DNA of 39,360 nucleotides from Lacimicrobium alkaliphilum (GTDB taxonomy: Bacteria; Pseudomonadota; Gammaproteobacteria; Enterobacterales; Alteromonadaceae): NCBI RefSeq assembly GCF_002591895.1, contig NZ_NISX01000028.1:1-39360 (forward strand). Reading direction: 5' to 3'. Under the pieces are notes generated by a model that was given only the letters and a program-made list of their open reading frames with translations, was not told the origin of the DNA and ran no database searches. Shown in pieces: positions 23,629-31,295 of this stretch. Both the position numbers and the translations under genes were made by a program. Every line of letters begins with the position of its first letter. Positions within the stretch are counted from its first letter, which is position 1.

Positions 23629-25752
23629 ATGTCAACCAATAAGAGTGCATTTACGTTATCTCGCCGCGACGATGGTATTGCTATCCTGACTATGGATGTT
23701 CCCGGTGAGAGTATGAATACCCTCAAGGCAGAGTTTGCCGAGCAAATTGCCGAACAACTGGATGAAATCGATAAAGATCCGGGTATCAAAGGATTGGTCA
23801 TTGCCAGCGGCAAGACCAGTTCATTTGTCGCTGGCGCCGATATCAGTATGCTTGCGGCTTGCAAGTCGGCAGAAGACGCGGAGGAATTATCACGTTCAGG
23901 CCAGCAAATGTTTCAGCGCATTGAAAACATGAAAATTCCGGTCGTCGCTGCCATACATGGTCCTGCCCTGGGCGGTGGGCTGGAGCTGGCGCTGTGTTGT
24001 CATTACCGTATCTGTAGCGATGATAATAAGACCGCAATGGGTCTGCCGGAAGTGCAGCTAGGTTTATTGCCAGGCTCTGGTGGTACACAACGCTTGCCCG
24101 CACTGGTAGGTATTCAAAAAGCCATGACCATGATGCTGACTGGCAAACAGCTCAGGCCTAAGCAGGCCAAACGAGATGGACTGGTGGATGACGCTGTGCC
24201 TTTGTCTATTCTGATGGATGTAGCGGTGCAGTTTGCCAATAAGCGCAAACCTCACCGCGAAGGGCCAAAACTGAGCCTAGTTGATAAGGCGCTTGAACGC
24301 ACTCCATTTGGGCGCAGCTTTTTGTTTAAGCAGGCCCGTAAAAAGACGCTGGCAAAAACGCGCGGTAACTACCCGGCTCCTGAGCGCATTATTGATTGTA
24401 TCGAAGCAGGGGTTAGCGGCTCCAGAGGGTACGCTACCGAGGCACGTCATTTTGGCCAACTTGTGATGACACCGGAATCCAGTCAATTAAGGAATATCTT
24501 TTTTTCCACCACAGAAATGAAAAAGGAAACCGGGATTGAAGGCGTAGAGCCTGCGTCGTTGCAAAAGGCGGCGGTGCTTGGCGGTGGGCTTATGGGCGGT
24601 GGTATTGCCTATGTAACAGCCACCAAAGCCGGTTTACCGGTCCGTATCAAAGACATTCGCTCGGAAGGTATTGCCAACGCCATCAAATACAGCTACGACC
24701 TGATGATTAAAAAGGTTAAGCGCCGGTTTATGCGTAAGTCCGAAATGCAACAACAGCTCTCATTACTCACCGGTAGCACCGACTATTCTGGGTTTAAGAA
24801 CGTGGATATGGTGATCGAAGCGGTGTTTGAAGACCTGAAACTCAAACAGCAGATGGTGGCTGACATAGAAGAAAATTGTTATGAGAAGACCATTTTCGCC
24901 ACCAATACATCTTCTATTCCGATCACTAAAATTGCAGCGCAGGCTAAACGGCCGCAGCAGGTTATTGGGCTGCATTACTTTTCTCCGGTGGATAAAATGC
25001 CGTTGGCTGAAGTTATTCCGCATCCTGATACCGATGATCAAACCATCTCTACCACCGTTGATTTTGCCCGCAAGCAGGGTAAGACACCGATTGTGGTCAA
25101 AGACGGTGCCGGCTTTTATGTTAATCGGATTCTTGCGCCATACATGAATGAAGCGGCAAATGTGCTGCTCAGTGGCGAGCCTATCGAACAGATTGACAAA
25201 GCACTATTAAACTTTGGTTTTCCGGTGGGTCCGATGAAGTTGCTGGATGAAGTCGGGATTGATATCGGTGCCAAGATTTCACCAATTCTGGTGGAAGAAC
25301 TGGGGGACAGGTTTAAAGCGCCGGAAGCGTTTGACAAGCTGCTGGCCGATGATCGTAAAGGTAAAAAGAATAAGAAGGGGTTGTATCTCTACAGTGGTAA
25401 GAAACCCGGCAAAGAAGTGGATGAGTCAGTTTATAGTCTGCTTGGTTTGTCACCTGCGCAGCAATTCAGCCATGAGCAGATAGCCGAGCGGTGTATTTTG
25501 TTAATGCTCAATGAAGCGGCGATGTGTCTCGACGAAAACGTAATTCGCAGTCCCCGTGACGGCGACATTGGTGCCATCTTTGGTATAGGCTTTCCACCAT
25601 TTCTGGGTGGCCCTTTCCGCTACATGGACAGTCTGGGCATCAGTCACATTGTTGCCAGGCTGGAACATTACCAGGGGTTTTATGGTGACAGGTTTACGCC
25701 GGCTGCGTCGCTTAAGAGTATGGCTGATGAGGGAAAAAGCTTTTATTCGTAA
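23629..25752 (+). CDS. fadJ: Fatty acid oxidation multifunctional protein FadJ
   Basis: Alpha subunit of the FadIJ complex, with enoyl-CoA hydratase and L-3-hydroxyacyl-CoA dehydrogenase activity. The hydratase/isomerase domain spans about 10-190, with the two catalytic glutamates at Glu119 (GGGLELAL) and Glu141 (GLPEVQLG). The NAD-binding domain begins near 310 with [13 protein letters not shown], followed by the dehydrogenase domain with TNTSSIPIT and GLHYFSPV, and C-terminal dehydrogenase repeats. At 707 residues it is close to E. coli FadJ (714). Two adjacent ATGs (23626 and 23629) follow GGAGG; the second, with a 5-base gap, is preferred. It ends before a clear terminator, closing the operon. 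Confidence 0.97.
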   Translation: MSTNKSAFTLSRRDDGIAILTMDVPGESMNTLKAEFAEQIAEQLDEIDKDPGIKGLVIASGKTSSFVAGADISMLAACKSAEDAEELSRSGQQMFQRIENMKIPVVAAIHGPALGGGLELALCCHYRICSDDNKTAMGLPEVQLGLLPGSGGTQRLPALVGIQKAMTMMLTGKQLRPKQAKRDGLVDDAVPLSILMDVAVQFANKRKPHREGPKLSLVDKALERTPFGRSFLFKQARKKTLAKTRGNYPAPERIIDCIEAGVSGSRGYATEARHFGQLVMTPESSQLRNIFFSTTEMKKETGIEGVEPASLQKAAVLGGGLMGGGIAYVTATKAGLPVRIKDIRSEGIANAIKYSYDLMIKKVKRRFMRKSEMQQQLSLLTGSTDYSGFKNVDMVIEAVFEDLKLKQQMVADIEENCYEKTIFATNTSSIPITKIAAQAKRPQQVIGLHYFSPVDKMPLAEVIPHPDTDDQTISTTVDFARKQGKTPIVVKDGAGFYVNRILAPYMNEAANVLLSGEPIEQIDKALLNFGFPVGPMKLLDEVGIDIGAKISPILVEELGDRFKAPEAFDKLLADDRKGKKNKKGLYLYSGKKPGKEVDESVYSLLGLSPAQQFSHEQIAERCILLMLNEAAMCLDENVIRSPRDGDIGAIFGIGFPPFLGGPFRYMDSLGISHIVARLEHYQGFYGDRFTPAASLKSMADEGKSFYS

Positions 25753-25816
25753 CTCTGGGTTAACATAACCTTAACGAATAAAAAACTAAAAAATAAGTTT
25801 ATATTGATATAATTGG

Positions 25817-25846
25817 GCCGTCTGTGATTAAGCAGACGGCTTTTTT
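25817..25846 (+). terminator. Intrinsic terminator of fadIJ
   Basis: GCCGTCTG (25817-25824) pairs perfectly with CAGACGGC (25833-25840) across an 8-base loop and is followed by TTTTTTG. It lies 65 bases after the fadJ stop. The ATG of the next small gene is only 20 bases beyond it, so that gene is either read through or has its own promoter in the AT-rich stretch before the hairpin. Confidence 0.88.
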
Positions 25847-25865
25847 GTTTTCATAGGTGCGCAAT

Positions 25866-26063
25866 ATGATTATCGGATTACTGGCCTGTATTGTTTCGGC
25901 AGTGTTTTGTTATGTGGAAAGTTTTCGAAGTGGCTTGAGTGCAAAACATTGGGGACTGGCAGGATTGATTTTCGGCCCTTTAATATTGCCATTATTTAAC
26001 GTTAAAAGACGGCTTGCCCTGCGCCGTGTTCGCGACTTTGACTGCGTCTATCTACGCGCATAA
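25866..26063 (+). CDS. Small two-helix membrane protein
   Basis: A 65-residue protein beginning MIIGLLACIVSAVFCY, with two hydrophobic segments (about 1-17 and 31-46) separated by a polar stretch (VESFRSGLSAKHWG) and a very basic C-terminal tail (VKRRLALRRVRDFD). I do not recognise a family. The ATG at 25866 has AGGTG 6 bases upstream; an in-frame GTG lies at 25857. It is bracketed by the fadJ terminator on the left and a bidirectional terminator on the right, which supports it being a real unit. Confidence 0.6.
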   Translation: MIIGLLACIVSAVFCYVESFRSGLSAKHWGLAGLIFGPLILPLFNVKRRLALRRVRDFDCVYLRA

Positions 26064-26089
26064 AAAAAGAGAGCTCAGCTCTCTTTTTT
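26062..26089. terminator. Bidirectional intrinsic terminator
   Basis: GAGAGC-TCA-GCTCTC flanked by a run of seven A on the left and six T on the right. The A/T flanks extend the stem and give a T-run on both strands, so it can end the rightward 65-residue gene and the leftward 46-residue gene. Confidence 0.85.
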
Positions 26090-26138
26090 GAAATTATCTG
26101 TTCCTCAGTCGATGCTGAACAACAAGCTTTGCTGTGCA

Positions 26139-26279
26139 TTAGATACGTACTGAACCTGGCTTCCAGATTTGTACAGCAGGAGCCTGAGTCTGTACCTGAG
26201 TTTTGGCACCATCGGCGGCTTTATCAGCAACAGGGGCTGCAGTAGTCATAACAAGTGCCATTGCATAAGCTTTCAACAT
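26139..26279 (-). CDS. 46-residue Ala/Gln-rich small protein, possibly exported
   Basis: A short frame on the minus strand: ATG at 26279, stop at 26139-26141. GGAG lies 7 bases before the ATG, and the bidirectional terminator lies 50 bases past the stop. The N-terminus MLKAYAMALVMTTAAPVADK looks like a short signal peptide with possible cleavage in TAAPVA; the remainder (KTQVQTQAPAVQIWKPGSVRI) is Gln/Ala/Pro-rich with one Trp. A perfect inverted repeat CAGTTGTTATCAACTG lies 33 bases upstream. I do not know a family. The combined ribosome binding site, terminator and operator-like site support expression; its function cannot be guessed. Confidence 0.55.
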   Translation of the reverse strand: MLKAYAMALVMTTAAPVADKAADGAKTQVQTQAPAVQIWKPGSVRI

Positions 26280-26615
26280 GGTTTCTCTCCAATCGGGTTA
26301 ATTATTATTGACAGTTGTTATCAACTGCCGATTAAACATAGCGAAAGCTGTGCCATACTTTGTAAGTTATTGAAATATATACAAAGGTATAGGTTGTGGA
26401 TGGGGGTTCTGAGACGTGTCAAAATATTGTCAACAGTGGTCCTGGCTATATAGTCTGCATTGACTGCGATCTGGCGAGTCAGTGTTTTTTGCAGGTGGCA
26501 AGAATTGTCTTGGGTGATGACAGAAAAGTCATCTGGTGCGGCAAGCCAGCGCCACTGTCCAGACAGGCAGGAACACATAGATGGTGTTAAAAAGTAATTT
26601 TAACATTGAGGGATG
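26280..26615. other. Intergenic region upstream of the 46-residue gene
   Basis: This 336-base gap contains the leader and presumed promoter of the minus-strand small gene at its left side, including AT-rich sequence around 26365-26395, and the 3' end region of the large sensor gene at its right. Short frames on both strands here lack ribosome binding sites and familiar patterns. No terminator with a good T-run was seen for the sensor gene. Confidence 0.4.
26312..26327. promoter_or_regulatory. Perfect palindrome, operator-like
   Basis: CAGTTGTTATCAACTG is a perfect inverted repeat of 6-bp arms with a 4-base centre, 33 bases upstream of the 46-residue small gene. Its size and position suit a binding site for a dimeric regulator, which is not identified. 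Confidence 0.4.
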
Positions 26616-29600
26616 TCAGAGGTTTTGTTGTTTTATCAACTTGGAAAGGTGGCGGTTCTCGACCAGCAGGCGGGTAAAGCGCTCAGCATTCAGTGGTTTG
26701 CTGTATAGGTAGCCTTGCAGCATTTCACATTCATAACGTCGCAGTATGCTTAATTGTTGTTCCTCTTCTACGCCTTCTGCCACCACTTTAAGGCCCAGGT
26801 TATGGGCAATCGTGATAATGGCACTGGTCATATGGCGGTCTACCGAACTGGTGGCAATATCGTCAATAAATGCCTTATCTATCTTCAGGGTATTCAGTGG
26901 GAAGCGCTTAAGATAGGCCAGCGATGAGTAACCGGTACCAAAGTCATCCAGAGCCAGGTGAATTCCCATCTCTCTGAGTCGTTGCATCAGCTGCAGGGAT
27001 TGTTCCGGTTGCTGCATCAGGGTGCCTTCTGTTATCTCACACTCCAGATGCAGGGCAGACAGCCCGGTTTCTTTTAAAACCTGTTCTATGCGCCTGTCCA
27101 GATCCGGCAGCTCGAACTGCCTGGCGGAGATATTGATCGCCACCCGACCGGTAAAGAGGCCTTTCTTTACCCACTCCTGAGTCTGTTCACAGGCTTTACG
27201 CAGAACAATTTCGCCAATGTCGATAATCTGACCGGTCTCTTCGGCCAGCGGTATAAACTGATCCGGACTGACAATGCCTTTCTCCGGATGTTCGAAACGC
27301 ACCAGGGCTTCCATACTGACTAACTGGCCGGAGGCAATGTCCACTTTCGGTTGGTAAAAAACACTGAACAGATCTTCTTTAATACCGTGACGGATAAGGT
27401 TCTCTATCTGCAGTTGGCGTACCGCGTTCTGATTCATTTCTCCGCTGAAAAACTGATACTTATTCCCTCCGGCATTCTTGGCGAAGTACATGGCCGTGTC
27501 GGCATTTTTTAACAGTTCCTGGGGGGTTTTCCCATCTTCCGGATAGAAGGCTATTCCTAAACTGGCACCTAATACGAATTCCTGACGATTAATCACAAAA
27601 GAGCGGGCCATATCATCCAGAATGCTTTGTGCCAGGTGCGTGATGCGATGCACATCAGTGGTATTTTCAATCAGAATGCTGAATTCATCGCCGCCGAGAC
27701 GATAGCAGGTAGAGCTGGTGCCGGTAATTTTTTGCAGTCTTGCCGCAATTTGTTTGATCAGTAAATCACCGGTCTGGTGGCCCATGGAATCGTTAATCTT
27801 TTTGAAATTGTCCATGTCCATACAGAGCAGGGCATGAGAGGTGGTGCGCCTGATTAAGTTTTGATGACTGGCCTGGAAAAAGGAACGATTTGGCAGGCCT
27901 GTCAGAGTGTCCGTATTGGCCAGTTGTAACAGTTCCTTTTCTGTTTGCTTGCGTGAGGTAATATCCGAGAACACACCAACAAAGTGACCAACATTACCGT
28001 TTTCATCATGAATCGCGTCAATGTTAAGATCGATCTCATAACGATCATGCCCATGACGGGTTGATTCAATTTCACCGCTCCAGTTGCCTTTTTGTTTCAG
28101 AGCCTTGCGCACCTCTTCGGTAAACGCCGGTGGATACTGGTCGAAACTCAGATAGCTTGCAAGGGCCTGTTGTTTAGTTTCGCCGGTATGGTGGCAATAG
28201 GCCTGATTGACCGATACGATTTTAAAGCTGGTGTCGGTAATAAACACGCCGTCAGAAATGGTTTCAATAGAGCGTTTAAATAACCTTAATTGTTCCTCGG
28301 CTTCTTTTAAGTGGCTGATGTTCTTCAGAGTACCGGTCATGCGTAAGGGCTTTTTATCTGTTGACCAGGTGACCACTTTACCTCTGTCGAGTAGCCATAC
28401 CCACTTGCCGCTAAAGTTTTTCACTCGGTAGGTGGTTTCATAAAACTCAGTCTGGCCTTGCAGGTGTTCGTTTAATATCTCGCGAACACGGGTGATATCT
28501 GAACAGTGGATATTTGAAGCCAGTTCGGTTACCACCCTGTGATTATCCTGGGGAAAATCAATAATGCCCCAGATGTTGGAGCGGAACACTTCCCCGTTAG
28601 GAATATCCCAGTCCCAGAGTTCATCGCCGCTGCTCCACAGAGTAAGCTTGAGGCGTTCTTCACTATCCTGCACCCGTTTCTGAGTATTTTTGCGATGCTG
28701 ATATTGATTGTACCAATAGCTGAGGATTAAAAAGCCGCACAGAGCGTAAATAATCAAAGCGTAGCGGTGCAACCACAATGGAGATTTAATATGAATTTTC
28801 AGGGTCGCGGCTTCTGACCAGATACCGTCGAGCTCTCTGGCCTGCACTTTGAAAATATAATCACCAAAGCCCAGGTTAGTGAAGCTGGCCTGACGTATAC
28901 GGTTATCGGCTTCCAGCCATTGGTCAGATAGTCCCTGCATCTGATAGCGATAGTTAATCGAGCTGGGATTAACCGGGTTTATCTGGGCAAATTCAAAAGA
29001 GAATGGAGAGGCTTTATTCTCCAGGGTAAGTGAACGGGTAAGGTGAATAGGTTTTTGTAGCGGACTACCGATATCATTAAGCCCTACCTGTTGATTCAGA
29101 ATCTGTAGCTCGGTAATTGTTGGTTGCAACTCAGATGCCTGAGTTGAATCTGACAGTCTTTCAGGCCTGAAAACATGAAAGCCATTCATGCCACCAAACA
29201 AAATGTTACCATTTCTGGTAATCAGCCCGGCAGACTCATTGAGTTCATTGTAATCGAGTTGGGCCCGTGAAATATGTCTGACAATCTTGCCGTTACTGAG
29301 GGAGATTTGATCTATCCCTTTAAACGTCGCTGCCCAAAGATATTGCTTATCCAGTAACATGGTCAGCACAACATTATCTGACAACCCCATGGATTTATTA
29401 TAATGCTGAACCGGCTGATAGGTTTCTTTATCCAGTTTATATAATCCATGCTTTAAACTGGATATCCAAAAATAGTTTTTTCCCTCCACTACTTCATTGG
29501 CATCGGAAAACGGGGACGTGCCTTCATCAGATTGGAAAATCAGTTGGTTAAACTGCTTTGTTTCCAGATTATAGAGCGTGATTCCGTCACTGGTTATAAC

Positions 29601-31112
29601 CCATACGTTGCGATCAGAATCCACGATATTTGGTTTTATTTGTTGGCCTTGCTTGTTGGGGATTGCAATTTTTTCAATTGAATAGTCGCTTATATCTACT
29701 GATATCAGCTCTTCTGTAGATGAAATCCATGCGCTTTCACTTGTAAGTCTGACGTTTTCTACCAATTGGCCTTTTAACAGATGTTGCCTGAGTTGAACAC
29801 TGGTGTTCTCTTCTATACTGTAAACAAACAATCCAACTTTGGTTGCCAGCCAGATGCGGTTTTTATGGTCAATAGCCAGGTCCCAAATGGAGTGAGGGAA
29901 ATCCTGAAGGTAATAAGTAAACTCACCGGTATTTGGGTTAAACAGGTTAAGCCCGCCAAACTGCGTGGCTATCCAGACATTCCCATCCGCCGACTCCGAA
30001 AGTGCCCAGACCATATTGTCAGACAGAGAAATGTTACTGTGCGGGATAGCTTCATAATGTTTAATAAAGGCGGCGTTTTCATTAAACCGATGCAATCCAC
30101 CGGAGTAACTGCCCAGCCAGATGCTGCCCTTACTATCAACAAACAGCTTAAAAATAAATCTGCTGCGCAGAGACACTAATGCGTCGTTATTCTGACCGAT
30201 AGTCAAACTGGTATTTTTTTCCGGGTCTAATATGGTCAGTCCTTCTGTAGTACCAATCCAGATATGTCCATTTTGCCCTTGTGCCAGGGTTCGTACGGTA
30301 TAACCGGGTAATGACGGAGTTGACTGTGGACTCAGTGATTTGACCAGTTGCAGCTTGTCGTCCAGCACAAAAACCCCTAGCTCTGTGGCCAGCCAGAGGT
30401 GGTCTTCGATCTCTAATACATCAAACAGAGCGGTTGCGGCTAGCTTGAGCCCCCAGGGGTTATTACCATCTAAGGCATACAGGTCATTAGTGTTTTTATC
30501 GAGAATGCGGATTCCATGGCCATAACTGCCTAAGAACAAAAGGTTGAGCTCTTCTTTGATGATTGTTGTTTCGGGGAAAGTCTGGTTCCCTGCTAAGCTA
30601 ACAATGTTGAAGCTATCTGATTGCTGCTGATATTCGTAAATATGAGATTCATCTGCAACCCACAGCGCCTGGTCTGACTTTTCAGTAATTGTCCAGATTT
30701 TATCACCCAGTAAACTACTGTTATCCTTGGTGTAACGGCGAAAACTTTCACTGTCGGGGTGATACTTTGCCAAACCATTATCAGTGCCTATCCATAGTCT
30801 GTCCCGCGAATCAATGTATAGTTGACGCACAAACTTACCTGGCAGGCTGGATGGGTCTTCTGGGTTATGGTGGTACTGTTTAAACTCATAGCCATCGAAG
30901 CGATTCAGCCCATCAGCAGTGGCGATCCATATAAACCCTTGTTTATCTTCAACGATATCAATAACGGTAGATTGAGTAAGGCCCTGGGCTACGGAGTAGT
31001 TATCAAATTGCAGCGCCGAGATATCCGTTGTCGCAGCAGCTGTCAGAGGATAACAGCCGAGCAAAGTCAGAACTGACAATAGACAAGCCAGATTAGTCAA
31101 CGAAAGACGCAA
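26616..31112 (-). CDS. Propeller-PAS-GGDEF-EAL membrane sensor for c-di-GMP
   Basis: A 1498-residue hybrid sensor. Residues 1-27 are a signal peptide. About 30-690 form periplasmic two-component-type propeller repeats (for example QGFIWIATADGLNRFDG, RLWIGTDNGLAKY, HIWIGTTEGL, SIWLGSYSGGLHRF). About 700-772 form a Y_Y_Y domain, and a single membrane helix lies near 774-796. Two PAS domains follow (about 815-930 and 940-1055), then GGDEF (about 1062-1225, loop LGGDEF, no RxxD inhibitory site) and EAL (about 1245-1490). The EAL motifs are all intact: EALVRFEHP, EITEG, DDFGTGYSSL, VAEGVE and QGYLYSKPL, so phosphodiesterase activity is expected; the GGDEF domain may be active or bind GTP. The start is TTG at 31112, with AAAGG about 8 bases upstream. 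Propeller sensors often detect oligosaccharides; the ligand here is unknown. Confidence 0.92.
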   Translation of the reverse strand: MRLSLTNLACLLSVLTLLGCYPLTAAATTDISALQFDNYSVAQGLTQSTVIDIVEDKQGFIWIATADGLNRFDGYEFKQYHHNPEDPSSLPGKFVRQLYIDSRDRLWIGTDNGLAKYHPDSESFRRYTKDNSSLLGDKIWTITEKSDQALWVADESHIYEYQQQSDSFNIVSLAGNQTFPETTIIKEELNLLFLGSYGHGIRILDKNTNDLYALDGNNPWGLKLAATALFDVLEIEDHLWLATELGVFVLDDKLQLVKSLSPQSTPSLPGYTVRTLAQGQNGHIWIGTTEGLTILDPEKNTSLTIGQNNDALVSLRSRFIFKLFVDSKGSIWLGSYSGGLHRFNENAAFIKHYEAIPHSNISLSDNMVWALSESADGNVWIATQFGGLNLFNPNTGEFTYYLQDFPHSIWDLAIDHKNRIWLATKVGLFVYSIEENTSVQLRQHLLKGQLVENVRLTSESAWISSTEELISVDISDYSIEKIAIPNKQGQQIKPNIVDSDRNVWVITSDGITLYNLETKQFNQLIFQSDEGTSPFSDANEVVEGKNYFWISSLKHGLYKLDKETYQPVQHYNKSMGLSDNVVLTMLLDKQYLWAATFKGIDQISLSNGKIVRHISRAQLDYNELNESAGLITRNGNILFGGMNGFHVFRPERLSDSTQASELQPTITELQILNQQVGLNDIGSPLQKPIHLTRSLTLENKASPFSFEFAQINPVNPSSINYRYQMQGLSDQWLEADNRIRQASFTNLGFGDYIFKVQARELDGIWSEAATLKIHIKSPLWLHRYALIIYALCGFLILSYWYNQYQHRKNTQKRVQDSEERLKLTLWSSGDELWDWDIPNGEVFRSNIWGIIDFPQDNHRVVTELASNIHCSDITRVREILNEHLQGQTEFYETTYRVKNFSGKWVWLLDRGKVVTWSTDKKPLRMTGTLKNISHLKEAEEQLRLFKRSIETISDGVFITDTSFKIVSVNQAYCHHTGETKQQALASYLSFDQYPPAFTEEVRKALKQKGNWSGEIESTRHGHDRYEIDLNIDAIHDENGNVGHFVGVFSDITSRKQTEKELLQLANTDTLTGLPNRSFFQASHQNLIRRTTSHALLCMDMDNFKKINDSMGHQTGDLLIKQIAARLQKITGTSSTCYRLGGDEFSILIENTTDVHRITHLAQSILDDMARSFVINRQEFVLGASLGIAFYPEDGKTPQELLKNADTAMYFAKNAGGNKYQFFSGEMNQNAVRQLQIENLIRHGIKEDLFSVFYQPKVDIASGQLVSMEALVRFEHPEKGIVSPDQFIPLAEETGQIIDIGEIVLRKACEQTQEWVKKGLFTGRVAINISARQFELPDLDRRIEQVLKETGLSALHLECEITEGTLMQQPEQSLQLMQRLREMGIHLALDDFGTGYSSLAYLKRFPLNTLKIDKAFIDDIATSSVDRHMTSAIITIAHNLGLKVVAEGVEEEQQLSILRRYECEMLQGYLYSKPLNAERFTRLLVENRHLSKLIKQQNL

Positions 31113-31125
31113 TGGACACCTTTGG

Positions 31126-31139
31126 GCAGCACAGGCTGC
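31126..31139 (-). promoter_or_regulatory. Small hairpin just before the sensor gene ribosome binding site
   Basis: GCAGC and GCTGC with a 4-base loop lie directly upstream of AAAGG and the TTG start of the sensor gene, inside its leader RNA. On the plus strand it is followed by five T and looks like a terminator, but no plus-strand gene ends there. A role in modulating translation is possible. Confidence 0.25.
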
Positions 31140-31295
31140 TTTTTATAATAATTTTAATTTCTTTAGTGTATTACCTTCAGTCTTCCATAAACTGAATACA
31201 TATCGCGCTATCCCGCTGCGCACAAGGCATAAGGCTTCCTAAAGTAAAAGATGTTAGCAAGCAAGTCAAAGGATATGGCGTTAAAAGGCCAGGCT

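Noticed and set aside
26321-26578. 85-residue minus-strand frame between the sensor gene and the small gene
   Set aside because: No ribosome binding site or familiar pattern; it overlaps the probable promoter and palindrome of the 46-residue gene.
26396-26590. 64-residue plus-strand frame in the same gap
   Set aside because: No ribosome binding site, Cys/Trp-rich accidental composition, and it runs toward the oppositely transcribed sensor gene.
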